Assembly (NCBI GenBank): GCA_963697565.1
Contig: CAVOOM010000008.1
Span: forward strand, 1-64,000
Length of the DNA: 64,000 nucleotides
Direction: 5' to 3'
Origin: CAWFSE01 sp963697565
GTDB lineage: Bacteria; Actinomycetota; Actinomycetes; CAVWCF01
The notes under the pieces are model-generated. The model did not search any database and was not told where the DNA came from. It worked only from the letters and a program-made list of their open reading frames with translations. Of this stretch, positions 29,897 to 40,415 are shown one piece after another. Both the position numbers and the translations under genes were made by a program. Numbering within the stretch: the stretch's first letter is position 1; the number at the start of each line of letters is the position of its first letter.

Positions 29897-30901
29897 ATGA
29901 TCCGGTTCATCGCCCGGCGGCTGGTGCTGCTGGTCCCGATCCTGCTGGGACTGTCGCTCCTGCTCTTCATCTGGCTGCGCGCGCTCCCGGGAGGGCCTGC
30001 CGAGGCCCTCCTCGGGGAGCGCGCGACGCCGGAGTCGGTCGCCCGGATCGAGAAGCTCTACGGGCTCGACCGCCCGCTGCCGCAGCAGTACCTGTCCTTC
30101 CTGCAGCGGGCGGTCGTGCTCGACTTCGGCTCGTCGGTGCGCACCAACGAACCGGTGGTCGACGAGCTCAAGCGGCGTTTCCCCGCCACGATCGAGTTGG
30201 CGATCGGCGCGATGATCTTCGCCACCGGGCTGGGGATCCCGCTGGGCTACTACGCGGCCCGAAGACACGGCACCTGGGTCGACAACACCAGCGTGGTCGG
30301 CTCGCTGCTGGGCATCGCGATCCCGGTGTTCTTCCTGGCGTTCCTGCTCAAGTACATCTTCGCGGTGCAATTGGGGTGGCTGCCGACCTCCGGCCGGCAG
30401 GATCCGCGCCTCGACACCGAGTACCCCACCGGCTTCTACGTCCTCGACGGGATACTCACCGGCAACCTGCCGGCGGCCTGGGACGCGACCCAGCACCTGA
30501 TCCTGCCCGCCATCGCGCTCGGCACGATCCCGCTGGCGATCATCGTCCGGATCACCCGCGCCTCGGTGCTCGATGTGGTCAACGAGGACTACGTGCGGAC
30601 CGGCGAGGCCAAGGGCCTGCTCAAGCGCACCATCGACCGGCGCTACGTGCTGCGCAACGCGATGCTCCCGGTCACCACGATCATCGGCCTGCAATTGGGG
30701 CTGCTGCTCTCGGGCGCCGTGCTGACCGAGACGGTGTTCGCGTTCCCCGGAGTCGGCGGCTTCCTCTACTCGTCCATCTTCGTGCGCGACTACTCGGTGA
30801 TCGTCGGGTTCACGCTCGTCATCGCGATCATCTTCTCGATCGTCAACCTGATCGTCGACATCGCCTACGGCTTCATCGACCCGCGGGTGCGTGTGCAATG
30901 A
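29897..30901 (+). CDS. ABC transporter permease, DppB/OppB type
   Basis: The 334-residue permease has six predicted membrane helices and starts MIRFIARRLVLLVPILLGLS. The EAA loop is VVNEDYVRTGEAKGLLKRTIDRRYVLRNAMLPV (about residues 225-258). FAFPGVGGFL is typical of OppB/DppB. It overlaps the next gene by 4 nt (ATGA). There is no frameshift. Confidence 0.95.
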   Translation: MIRFIARRLVLLVPILLGLSLLLFIWLRALPGGPAEALLGERATPESVARIEKLYGLDRPLPQQYLSFLQRAVVLDFGSSVRTNEPVVDELKRRFPATIELAIGAMIFATGLGIPLGYYAARRHGTWVDNTSVVGSLLGIAIPVFFLAFLLKYIFAVQLGWLPTSGRQDPRLDTEYPTGFYVLDGILTGNLPAAWDATQHLILPAIALGTIPLAIIVRITRASVLDVVNEDYVRTGEAKGLLKRTIDRRYVLRNAMLPVTTIIGLQLGLLLSGAVLTETVFAFPGVGGFLYSSIFVRDYSVIVGFTLVIAIIFSIVNLIVDIAYGFIDPRVRVQ

Positions 30902-31875
30902 GCATGCCGAAGCCCAACCGCCGCGACAGCCCGGGCCGCGGCCAGCCCAGCGACCTCTACACGGTCGACAGCATGAAGACCGAGTTCGGCGACCTGGCGG
31001 TGCGCGAGACGACCGGCACCAGCCTGGGCCGCGACGCCTGGATCCGGCTGCGCCGCAACCCGGTTGCCATCATCGGCTTCGTCCTGGTCGTGCTCTTCCT
31101 GGTGGTCGCGATCTTCGCCCCGCTCATCGCCCCCTACGGGCCGTCGGACACCCCCGGCAAGGGCATCGTCACCCCGACCAACATCCCGGGGCCTTCGGCC
31201 GACCACTGGTTCGGCCTCGACGACCTCGGCCGCGACGAGTTCAGCCGGGTCCTGTACGGGGCCCGCCAGTCGCTCATCGTCGGCGTCGTCTCGCTGCTCA
31301 TCGGGATGACCGTCGGCGTGATCATGGGCGTGCTCGCGGGGTCCTTCGGCGGCTGGGTCGACGGCCTGGTCATGCGGATCACCGACATCATGCTGTCGGT
31401 CCCGGGCCTGCTGTTCGCGATCGCGGTGGCGGCCGTGCTCGGCCAGAGCCTGAGCTCGGTGATGATCGCCATCGCCGTCGTGAACATCCCGGTCTTCGCG
31501 CGGCTGCTGCGTGGCTCGATGCTGGCCCAGCGCGACGCCGACTACGTCGTGGCGGCGCACTCGCTCGGCCTGCGCCGGCGCAACACGGTGGCGTCGCACA
31601 TCCTGCCCAACTCGATCTCGCCGGTCATCGTGCAGAGCACCCTGGTCCTGGCCACCGCGATCATCGACGCAGCGGGCCTGGCCTTCCTGGGCCTCGGCAG
31701 CGCCGACCCGGCGATCCCCGAGTGGGGCCGGATGCTGGCCGACACCCAGCGCTACCTGTCGGTCGCGCCGCACCTCGCGTTCTTCCCAGGTATCGCCATC
31801 GTCATCGCCGCGCTCGGCTTCACCCTGCTCGGCGAGTCGCTGCGCGAGGCCCTCGACCCGAAGTACCGGCGGTAG
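30898..31875 (+). CDS. ABC transporter permease, DppC/OppC type
   Basis: The 325-residue permease has an N-terminal cytoplasmic stretch and then six helices. It shows the OppC_N motif WIRLRRNPVAIIGFVLVV, HWFGLDDLGRDEFSRVLYGAR, and the EAA loop AQRDADYVVAAHSLGLRRRNTVASHILPN. It pairs with the DppB-type subunit to form the channel. The frame is intact. Confidence 0.95.
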   Translation: MSMPKPNRRDSPGRGQPSDLYTVDSMKTEFGDLAVRETTGTSLGRDAWIRLRRNPVAIIGFVLVVLFLVVAIFAPLIAPYGPSDTPGKGIVTPTNIPGPSADHWFGLDDLGRDEFSRVLYGARQSLIVGVVSLLIGMTVGVIMGVLAGSFGGWVDGLVMRITDIMLSVPGLLFAIAVAAVLGQSLSSVMIAIAVVNIPVFARLLRGSMLAQRDADYVVAAHSLGLRRRNTVASHILPNSISPVIVQSTLVLATAIIDAAGLAFLGLGSADPAIPEWGRMLADTQRYLSVAPHLAFFPGIAIVIAALGFTLLGESLREALDPKYRR

Positions 31876-31877
31876 CC

Positions 31878-32875
<998 letters not shown>

Positions 32876-32879
<4 letters not shown>

Positions 32880-33912
32880 CCGATCACGTCCCCGCGCGAG
32901 GACGTGCTGCTCGAGGTCCGCGGGCTCGAGGTGCACTTCCCGATCCGCGACGGCATCCTCTTCGACCGGCAGGTCGGGGCGGTCAAGGCCGTCGACGGGG
33001 TCGACCTCGACGTCGTGCGCGGGACGACCTTCGGCCTGGTGGGGGAGTCCGGCTGCGGCAAGAGCACGCTGGGCCGGGCCATCCTGCGCCTGGTCGAGCC
33101 GACTGCAGGCGTCGTCAAGCTCGACGGGGTCGACATCGCCTCGCTGAAGGGCGAGGCGCTGCGCTCGGCCCGCCAGCGGATGCAGATGGTCTTCCAGGAC
33201 CCGATGTCCAGCCTCGACCCCCGCCAGAGCATCCAGTCGATCATCAGCGAGCCGCTGCGGGCCCACGGGTTGGGCGGTGACAAGGCCGCCCTGCAGGCCC
33301 GGGTCCGCGAGCTGCTCGACATCGTGGGGCTGCCGACCAACGCCGGGTCGCGCTACCCGCACGAGTTCTCCGGCGGCCAGCGCCAGCGGATCGGGATCGC
33401 CCGGGCCATCGCGGTCAACCCCGAGCTGGTGATCGCCGACGAGCCGGTCTCCGCGCTGGACGTGTCGATCCAGGCCCAGGTGCTGAACCTGCTGGAGGAG
33501 CTGCAGGACCGAGTTGGGGCTCACCTACCTGGTGATCGCCCACGACCTGGCGGTGGTGCGGCACATCGCCGACAACGTCGGGGTGATGTACCTCGGCGTG
33601 CTCGTCGAGACGGCGTCCTCAGATGAGCTGTACGCGCGGCCGCTGCACCCGTACACGATCTCGCTGATGTCGGCGGTGCCGATCCCGGACCCGGTCATCG
33701 AGGACAGCCGCCAGCGCATCCTGCTCACCGGCGACCTGCCGTCGCCCGCCAACCCGCCCGCGGGGTGCCGGTTCCACACCCGGTGCCCGTTCCGGCAGGA
33801 GACCCGCTGCGACGACGAGCGGCCGGCGCTGCGCGAGATCCTGCCGGGCCACCACGTGGCCTGCCACTACGCCGAGGACGTGCTGGCCGGGCGGATCGGT
33901 CCGGGCCAGTAG
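32876..33912 (+). CDS. ABC transporter ATP-binding protein, DppF/OppF type (two frameshifts)
   Basis: The ATG at 32876 overlaps the previous stop. The protein has LLEVRGLEVHFPIRDG, Walker A GESGCGKST, Q-loop FQDPMSSLDPRQ, signature FSGGQRQRIGIA, Walker B VIADEPVSALD and H-loop IAHD. The C-terminal domain reads GCRFHTRCPF...C (Cys motif of OppF). One extra base near 32898 separates the first 7 residues, and one near 33515 separates the H-loop. It completes an SBP-permease-permease-ATPase-ATPase operon. Confidence 0.94.
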
Positions 33913-33930
33913 CCCGGACGGCGTCAGCAG

Positions 33931-35154
33931 TCAGCGGCGGGCTACGAGGTCGCGCGTGGCGACCCAGGCACGCCAGCCGTTCTCGCAGACGATGTGCGCC
34001 CAGCCGCCCCAGACCCGGTCGACGACGACGGGGAGAGCGGGATCCAGCGGCGCGACGGGCGCCTGGGCCGGATCGGGGGCCTCGTACGCCCAGCCGCCCT
34101 CGGCGCGCACATCATGCGTGGGCTGCCAGGTGGTGGTCTGGATGGGGGCGGCTGCCGGCGCCGCATCGCCACCGGCCTCTCGCCCGGCTTCCAGCAGCCT
34201 CAGCTCGTCCTGGGTGAGGCACATCCCGAAGACCAGCCAGCGCAGGGTGGCCCGGTCGACCTCGGCCCACTCGAACGCCACGGGCGCCCCGGCGGGGGAC
34301 ACCACCCGGAACAGCAGGATCCGCTCGCCGACCCGGGTCGCCGTCATCGCCGTGTGCGCCGGCCGGCCGTCGGTGAACTCCGTCCGGCCGATGCCGACGA
34401 CGGCCGTCGGGTCACCCGCCAAGGCCTCGCGGACGGCAGCCGACGGCGCCAGGCCGTCCGGCCCGCTGGTCGAGGTGGCCGCCGTCCACCAGCGTCGCGA
34501 GCGCCGCGTCGACCGCGGCGGGTCGTGGAGCGCATCGGTGTGCTCCGGCCCGGCGGCGATCGCGAACGGCAGGACGTAGCCGCGGATCCCCAGGTCGCGG
34601 GCGACGGCGGCGCGGACCCGATGCGGCGGTGAGGGGAACCGGGTCCTCACGCAGCGCGCGCAGCGCCGCGGCGAGCACGAATGCCTCGCCGGCGCCCCCG
34701 CGGAACCGGAATCCGGTGGGCGGCGGCTCGGGCCGGTCTCCGGACAGCGCCCCGACCAGCGTCACGATCACCGCGGTGCGCGTCAGCGGGAAGGCCAACT
34801 TCGTCGTGCCGTCCGCGGCCACCGTGCACTCGGCCACGATCGGCCCGCGCCGCACGATCGAGAAGCCGGGGATCGCCGGGTCGCTCACGCCGACGTCGAT
34901 CACCTCGTCTGGCCGGACGCAGGCGGCCAGGACGCCGCGGATGGCGAGGTTGACGCGCCAGGCGTCCCCGTCCGGGACCACCAGCCCCCGCGCGGGAGCG
35001 CATCCCAGCCCGGCTCTCCGGGCGCGAGCGGTCGGGGGAACTGCCGGACGACGCGCAACGGGGTCCCGGGCGCGGGGTCGGGGAGGCCGCCGAGCGCGAG
35101 CAGGGTGGCCACCTGCCAGTCGGAGAGCACGAAGGTCTGCACGGGGTCCCTCAC
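33931..35154 (-). CDS. Unrecognised protein with C-terminal SH3-like 'NGW' domain, possibly EspG-like (frameshifted)
   Basis: The last gene of a five-gene operon spans 408 codons across about three net insertions (breaks near 34990, 34630, 34525 and 34460). The start VRDPVQTFVLSDWQVATLLALGGLP lies at a GTG overlapping the previous stop (GTGA). The middle (GLVVPDGDAWRVNLAIRGVLAACVRPDEVIDV, then FPLTRTAVIVTLVGAL) resembles the layout of EspG-type ESX chaperones, but this is a weak impression. The C-terminus has the domain WGGWAHIVCENGWRAWV, shared with the protein encoded at 38615-39374. It lacks a signal peptide. Confidence 0.55.
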
Positions 35155-38100
35155 AGCGCGCCTCGGATCCAGGAGGCGGCGGCTCCGGCCGAGTGGTAAA
35201 CGGCCTCCGCGGACTCGGACGCGAGCGCGGCGGCGCCCTCGGCCATCTCGGTGGCGAACCCGGACACGCCGCTCTCGCCGATGCCGCTCGCGATCTCCGC
35301 GACGCCCTGCGCCACGGTGCCGATGAGCGGGGTACGCGTGATGGCGCTGACACTGGTGTCGACCGCCTCGGACCAGTAGTCGTCCCCGACCCCGTTGTCC
35401 CAGATCGACTGGCAGTCGTTGGCCACGTCGTTCATCCACTTGCTTGGGTCCACGATGACCTCCGCGGCGATGTTGGTGAGGTAGGCGATGCCCTCCAGCG
35501 GGGCGCCGTGCTCACCCCCCTCGACGGATGCGACGAAGGCATCGAGGCGCTCGTTGATCACCGCGGTGCCGGCCCCGGAGCTGCGGATCTGGTCCAGGTC
35601 CGACCACAGGCTGCCGCCGTCCGTGCGAGCCATCTCCTCACCCAACGCCTCACCGACCATCGCGTACCCCTTGAACGGATCGGTGCCCTCCCGGTTGGCG
35701 ACGCTCTCGGCAAAGCGGTCGATCGCCTGGGTGTCCAGGCGGCCGGCGGCGAGGCTGTCGTGCACCGCCAGCGCCGACGCCCGCGCCGCCTCGTAGCCGG
35801 TGCCTGCGAAGTTCTCCACGACCGCGTCCGGGAGGATCCCCCGCAGCTCGGTGGGGAGTAGCGCCTGCCCCACCAACGACGACCGCGGGTCGGCGACCCC
35901 CGACGCCATCGCCGCGTTGCCGGCCATCGTTTGGGCGGTCGCCACCACCGCCGCCTCGGTCGGGTCCAGGCCACGGCCGATGTTCTCCTCGGTGTGCTGG
36001 ATGACCGTCCCGAGGTCGGAGACCGCCCCCAGCGTGCCCAGCCCCCGGGGGCCCACGATCGGTTCGCGCCACTTGGTGGCGGCCTCGAGGTTCGACGTCG
36101 CGATCAGGTTCGCCTTGTCGAGGGTGAGCCCCGGGATCTCGGGAACCGCTGCGCGCAGCTGCTGGTCGATCTGGCCCGGGGGGATCTCGCCGCGACCCGC
36201 GCGGTCGAGGACGTTGGTGAGTCGCTCGAGCCGGTCGAGCTTGGCCGGGTCGACGTTGGCGTCGGTGCGCAGTTGGGGCAGCAGCTTGGAGTTCAGGTCC
36301 TTCGCCGTGCCGCGGGCGATCTCCTGGTCAGCGGTCGCCTGCGTGATCACGCCGGTGTCGACGAGGTGCTGCAGGTGCTCGGCCTTGAAGCGGGTGACAT
36401 CGGCGGTTTGCGCCGCCCACTGGGGGTCGAAGGGCGTCTTCGCCGGGTCGTTGGCCAGGACCGCGAGATCGCGGTACGCCTCCGGGTTCGTCGCCTGCGT
36501 CACACCCTGGAATGCCCGCTCGGCGTCCCCGCCGGTGACGGTCCGGTACGACCCCTCGTACACCACCGATGCCAGGTCGTTCCACCTGCTCGGGGCCAGC
36601 GTCACGACCGTGCGCCCGGCGTCGAGGTCGGCCTGCACGCGGTCCAGCTGGCCCTGGATCCTGGCCGCCTCGGGTGAGCCCGCGGCCGCCTCCAGCTGCG
36701 CGCGCAGGGTCTGCGCCGCCTGGTTCAGATCGATGGTCATCCGGCCCTGCGCCTGCGCGGCCCGCAACTGCTCGGCCACCTCGATCGCCTCGGGCGAGCC
36801 CGGCTCCAGCCGAGCCAGCCGGTCGGCGAGCGCACGCACGCGGCTCTCGTTGAGCCCGACGTCTCGGTCCATACCCGAGGTGCCCCGGCTGCTCGCGTTG
36901 CGGAAGTCGAGGACGTCGCCCTCGGGTCCGCCGGTCCGCGTTTGATCGACGGTGAGCTCCCGCCCGCCCCGGCGGATCCCCATCTCGTTGAGCTTGTCGA
37001 CGAAGTCGCCGTCGACGCGGTCGTACTCAGCGCGCAGCGCCGCGTCGTAGGCCGCCGCCGTCGGGCTGCGGCCCTCGGCCTTCAGGATCGACTTGGATTG
37101 GAAGTTCTCGTTGATCGCGATCGTCGTCGCCCGAAGCTGGGCCTCGAGGGTGGCGCGCGTGGCGTCGTCCAGCTCTCCGGCGAGGCGCGTCTGCAGGTCC
37201 TTGAACGTGTCGACCAGCCGCTGGCCCTGCACGCGTTCCTTGGTCCAGGCGAGATCCTTCTCCAGACGCGCCTCGGCCTCTGCCTGGGGCATCCACTCGC
37301 CGCCGTACTTCACGTTCCCCTTCCCGTCGGTGGGCAGCGAATCGATCCGCGGGTCGGTGATCGGCAGCAGCTTGGACGTGTCGACGGGGGTCCGCACCGG
37401 GTCGCCGGGGCTCCAGTAGTCGCGCTGCTCCTGCCCACCGCCCTCGCCTGCGGGGGTGGTCGCCGCGCCGGGCAGCGGCGGGACACCCAGGCCCTGCTCC
37501 AGCCGCCATCGGACGTACTGCTCGAACCCGTCCGGGTCCAGCGGGACCTCCGGGTGGGCCGCCTGGAAGTCGGCGTAGGCCGGGTCGTCCAGCAGCGCGT
37601 CGACCCAGTCGGCAAGCGCGGCGTCGCCGTCATCGGGGGATCCGGATGCGGCCAGCTGACCGACCACCTGGCCGGCGAACGAGCCCGCGACGCCGCCGGC
37701 CGCGGCGGCGATGCCGCCGACCACAGCGGCCTGCTTGACGGTCTCCGAGCCGGCGCACGCGCTCCACCACTGCGACCAGGACTGGCCGCACTCGAAGTAG
37801 CCGCCGTCGTCGGCCCAGGCGGCCGTGGCCGAGAAGAGCGAATCCCACGCGCCAGCGGTTGCGGCGAGGGCGAGCAGGATCAGGGCCGCGGTCGGCGGGG
37901 GCGTGCGGGTGCGCGCGCTGAGCAGGAAGGCGGCGGCGGCCAGGCCGAGTGTGAGGGCGACCTTCAGCGCGGTGTCAGTCACGACGAAGGCGGCCGTGAG
38001 CGCGAACGCGGTGCCGAGGATGCCGACCGCGGTCGAGAGCATCCCGCTCTCCGGCGGCAGTGCCGACCTCGGCGAGACCCGGCCGAGGACCGAGTTGACC

Positions 38101-38618
38101 GCGCGGTAGGCGCCGCTCGACAGGACGTTGCCGACGATCGTCGGCAACGCGACCAGCACGCCGAGCGAGAGCACGAGCCCCAGCGACGGGCCGATGAGCA
38201 GGGCGGCGGCCATGCCGGCGGCCGCCCCCCACAGCAGATGGACGCGCGCGGTGGCCCCGTCGGCGCGCACCAGCGAGGCCAGTCCCTTGGGCAGGCCCCG
38301 CACGTCGCGCCAGAACCGCGGCCCGCCGACGGCGCGGCGGTAGCCGACGAGGGAGAACGCCAGCATCGACAGCAGCGCCCAGAAGAGCGCGCCCTGCAGG
38401 AAGTTGCCCGGGCCGGTCGCGGCCGACCCCGGGAGCACCTGGGAGCCGTCGTAGCGCGCCGCCATCAGCCAGACGTTGACGACGTAGCCGATCACGCCGG
38501 CGCCGATGGCGCTGGTCACGACCGACGGCACATGGCCGGCGGCCCAGCCCGGGAACTGGCGCAGGATCGCGGACAACGACTGGGGGTTCGGCCCGGCGGC
38601 AGGGGCGGAGGCGGTCAT
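35151..38618 (-). CDS. Giant membrane protein with long hydrophilic coiled C-terminal region, unknown function
   Basis: This is an intact 1155-residue frame. Residues 31-322 hold about eight hydrophobic segments (31-54, 73-93, 128-166, 193-234, 242-262, 294-322) with a Cys pair (277, 288) in an extracytoplasmic-looking loop. Residues 330-1155 are soluble, rich in Ala, Asp, Glu and Arg, with long predicted helices (EARLEKDLAWTKERVQGQR, RALADRLARLEPGSPEAIEVAEQLRAAQAQ) and a TSGMDRDVGLNE motif. No enzyme motif was recognised. It starts at an ATG overlapping the previous stop (ATGA). The absence of frameshifts over 3.5 kb is notable here. Confidence 0.75.
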   Translation of the reverse strand: MTASAPAAGPNPQSLSAILRQFPGWAAGHVPSVVTSAIGAGVIGYVVNVWLMAARYDGSQVLPGSAATGPGNFLQGALFWALLSMLAFSLVGYRRAVGGPRFWRDVRGLPKGLASLVRADGATARVHLLWGAAAGMAAALLIGPSLGLVLSLGVLVALPTIVGNVLSSGAYRAVNSVLGRVSPRSALPPESGMLSTAVGILGTAFALTAAFVVTDTALKVALTLGLAAAAFLLSARTRTPPPTAALILLALAATAGAWDSLFSATAAWADDGGYFECGQSWSQWWSACAGSETVKQAAVVGGIAAAAGGVAGSFAGQVVGQLAASGSPDDGDAALADWVDALLDDPAYADFQAAHPEVPLDPDGFEQYVRWRLEQGLGVPPLPGAATTPAGEGGGQEQRDYWSPGDPVRTPVDTSKLLPITDPRIDSLPTDGKGNVKYGGEWMPQAEAEARLEKDLAWTKERVQGQRLVDTFKDLQTRLAGELDDATRATLEAQLRATTIAINENFQSKSILKAEGRSPTAAAYDAALRAEYDRVDGDFVDKLNEMGIRRGGRELTVDQTRTGGPEGDVLDFRNASSRGTSGMDRDVGLNESRVRALADRLARLEPGSPEAIEVAEQLRAAQAQGRMTIDLNQAAQTLRAQLEAAAGSPEAARIQGQLDRVQADLDAGRTVVTLAPSRWNDLASVVYEGSYRTVTGGDAERAFQGVTQATNPEAYRDLAVLANDPAKTPFDPQWAAQTADVTRFKAEHLQHLVDTGVITQATADQEIARGTAKDLNSKLLPQLRTDANVDPAKLDRLERLTNVLDRAGRGEIPPGQIDQQLRAAVPEIPGLTLDKANLIATSNLEAATKWREPIVGPRGLGTLGAVSDLGTVIQHTEENIGRGLDPTEAAVVATAQTMAGNAAMASGVADPRSSLVGQALLPTELRGILPDAVVENFAGTGYEAARASALAVHDSLAAGRLDTQAIDRFAESVANREGTDPFKGYAMVGEALGEEMARTDGGSLWSDLDQIRSSGAGTAVINERLDAFVASVEGGEHGAPLEGIAYLTNIAAEVIVDPSKWMNDVANDCQSIWDNGVGDDYWSEAVDTSVSAITRTPLIGTVAQGVAEIASGIGESGVSGFATEMAEGAAALASESAEAVYHSAGAAASWIRGAL

Positions 38619-39374
38619 GTCCGCGCCTTCGGGCTTGGACCCAGCGCGATCAGCAGGCCGCCGACGAAGGCGACGATGACGCCGAGGCCGACCGTGCCCA
38701 GCACGGTGGGGGCATCGGGGCCCCCGGCCGCGAGGGCGGCCAGGTTGCGCTGCACCTGCGCCACGAACACGGTCGCGATGACGACGACGAGCCACCCGGC
38801 CAGGCGGCGGATCCTCCCCAGCGATGGACGGCTCGCGGCGACCAGTGCGACGACCGCGGCCGCGACGAGGACCACCGCGATCGAGACCGGGCCGGACGAC
38901 CCCGTCAGGTCTCCGACGAGGGCCTGCACCGGGAAGTCCGGGCTGCCGAACCCGGGAAGTCCGGGCAGCCGAAGCCACGGCAGGAGGGCCCCGACGACCA
39001 CCGTGATGGCGCCGGCGAGCACCACCCCGAACCGGAGGCCTGCGGCCCCGCCCCGCGCCGACCCGCGCGCCACGATCTCCGCGGGGGTGCGGCCCTGCGG
39101 GTGCGCAGCGCTGAACACCGCGGCGTACGACCCGACCGGCCCGACCGCGCGACTGGTTGGGCCAGCGGCGCCAGGGCGACGAGAAGGCGGCGGCGTCGAC
39201 CCAGCAGCCCCAGCCGTTGGAGCAGCGCACCTCCGCCCACCGGCCCCACGTGCGCACGAGCTGCACGTCGAGGTGCGGGTCGAGCCGGGCGACCGCGGGC
39301 ACACCCGGGTCTGGCCGCTCCCAGGCCTCTAGGCCGGTCGTGGGGACCCTGTGGGTGGCGGCGTACTCGGTCAC
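38615..39374 (-). CDS. SH3-like 'NGW' domain plus four-helix membrane protein (one frameshift)
   Basis: The N-terminal residues 20-64 form a domain with LVRTWGRWAEVRCSNGWGCWVD, the same pattern as the C-terminus of the operon's last protein. After a break near 39165 (one extra base) the protein continues PVGSYAAVFSAAHPQGRTP. It then has four hydrophobic helices (FGVVLAGAITVVVGALLPWL, VSIAVVLVAAAVVALVA, LAGWLVVVIATVFVAQV, VLGTVGLGVIVAFVGGLLI). It is coupled to the giant protein by ATGA. I do not recognise a function; it may be its membrane partner. Confidence 0.6.
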
Positions 39375-39380
39375 GACGGG

Positions 39381-40388
39381 CTACCCGGTCGATCCGGACG
39401 CGGCCGGAAGCTGCGGGTCGGAGATGACATACCCGCCGGACCAGGCTCGCCCGGCGACGCCGAGCCGGAACACGCCCGGCTTGTCGAGGCACACCTCGAC
39501 CTGGCCGCCGGGCGGGACCGTCTGATCTTCTGGGCCGCCTGTGATCGTGAGGTCCTCATCGCCGGTGTTGACCACCGGGACGCAGGTGCCGGCGGGGATC
39601 CGCACCCACCTCGGGTCGAAGCGGCCCGACCCCAGGTCGAACTGCGGCGTCTCCTGCGCGGGCGACGTCGACCAAGGCCGGTGCCAGCCAAGCAGCACCA
39701 CCAGTAGCCCGATCAGGGCGGCGGGCACGGCCCACCGGCCGATCTCGTCGAGCTGCTGCTTGCGCGCGAGCGGCCGGGCGGTCATCCAGCCGAGCAGCAG
39801 CCCGTACGGGATGTGCGCGGCGTAGGCGATCGCGATGACATCCCACTTGCCGGTGAGTCCGTAGTAGGTGGCAAAGGGCGTGACCAGGGTGGCCGTCTCC
39901 AGCACCATCGCCCAGACCACCGCCCACCACACGGGCCGCCCGAGGGCCACCGCGGCGTAGGCGATGCCGAAGCAGATGCCGTTGGCGAAGTGGTACGTCC
40001 ACCCGGCGAAGGCGCTCAGGTCGCTGGACGTGTTCGCATTGAGCAGGAGCACGCCGTACGACTCGATCGGGGCCAGCACCTGCCGCCCGCCCAAGACGAA
40101 GGGGACGCGGAAGAGGTCGTAGCCGATCGTGCCGAGCAGCCCTCCCAGCGAGCCCAGCGTCAGGACGAGGCGCAGCCGGACGAAGGCCGTCGTGCGGAAG
40201 GCGACGACGGCGATCACCGCGATCGCGACGAGCGCGGGCAGGGTGACGCGCAGGAACCACGTCGAGAACTGACCGAGGCCGAAGACCCAGGCGAGCAGGG
40301 GCGCGACGTTGAGCAGGGCGAGGAGGGCGAGCCCTCCGGTGAGCCAGCCCTCGGCCGGCGACGACAGGCCCGGCGAGCGCGCGGTCAC
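39381..40388 (-). CDS. Seven-helix membrane protein with C-terminal cupredoxin-like domain lacking copper ligands
   Basis: The 335-residue intact frame has about seven hydrophobic helices (15-38, 45-69, 75-98, 130-148, 151-175, 182-200, 218-234). An extracytoplasmic domain of about 85 residues follows, with a beta-sandwich pattern: FDPRWVRIPAGTCVPVVNTGDEDLTITGG, then VPPGGQVEVCLDKPGVFRLGV. This resembles a cupredoxin, but the Cys-His-Met copper cluster is absent and two Cys remain, so a structural role is likelier. The next gene starts 6 nt after its stop. Confidence 0.65.
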   Translation of the reverse strand: MTARSPGLSSPAEGWLTGGLALLALLNVAPLLAWVFGLGQFSTWFLRVTLPALVAIAVIAVVAFRTTAFVRLRLVLTLGSLGGLLGTIGYDLFRVPFVLGGRQVLAPIESYGVLLLNANTSSDLSAFAGWTYHFANGICFGIAYAAVALGRPVWWAVVWAMVLETATLVTPFATYYGLTGKWDVIAIAYAAHIPYGLLLGWMTARPLARKQQLDEIGRWAVPAALIGLLVVLLGWHRPWSTSPAQETPQFDLGSGRFDPRWVRIPAGTCVPVVNTGDEDLTITGGPEDQTVPPGGQVEVCLDKPGVFRLGVAGRAWSGGYVISDPQLPAASGSTG

Positions 40389-40415
40389 CGGGGCGCCAGG
40401 TGGGTCGGGGCCATC

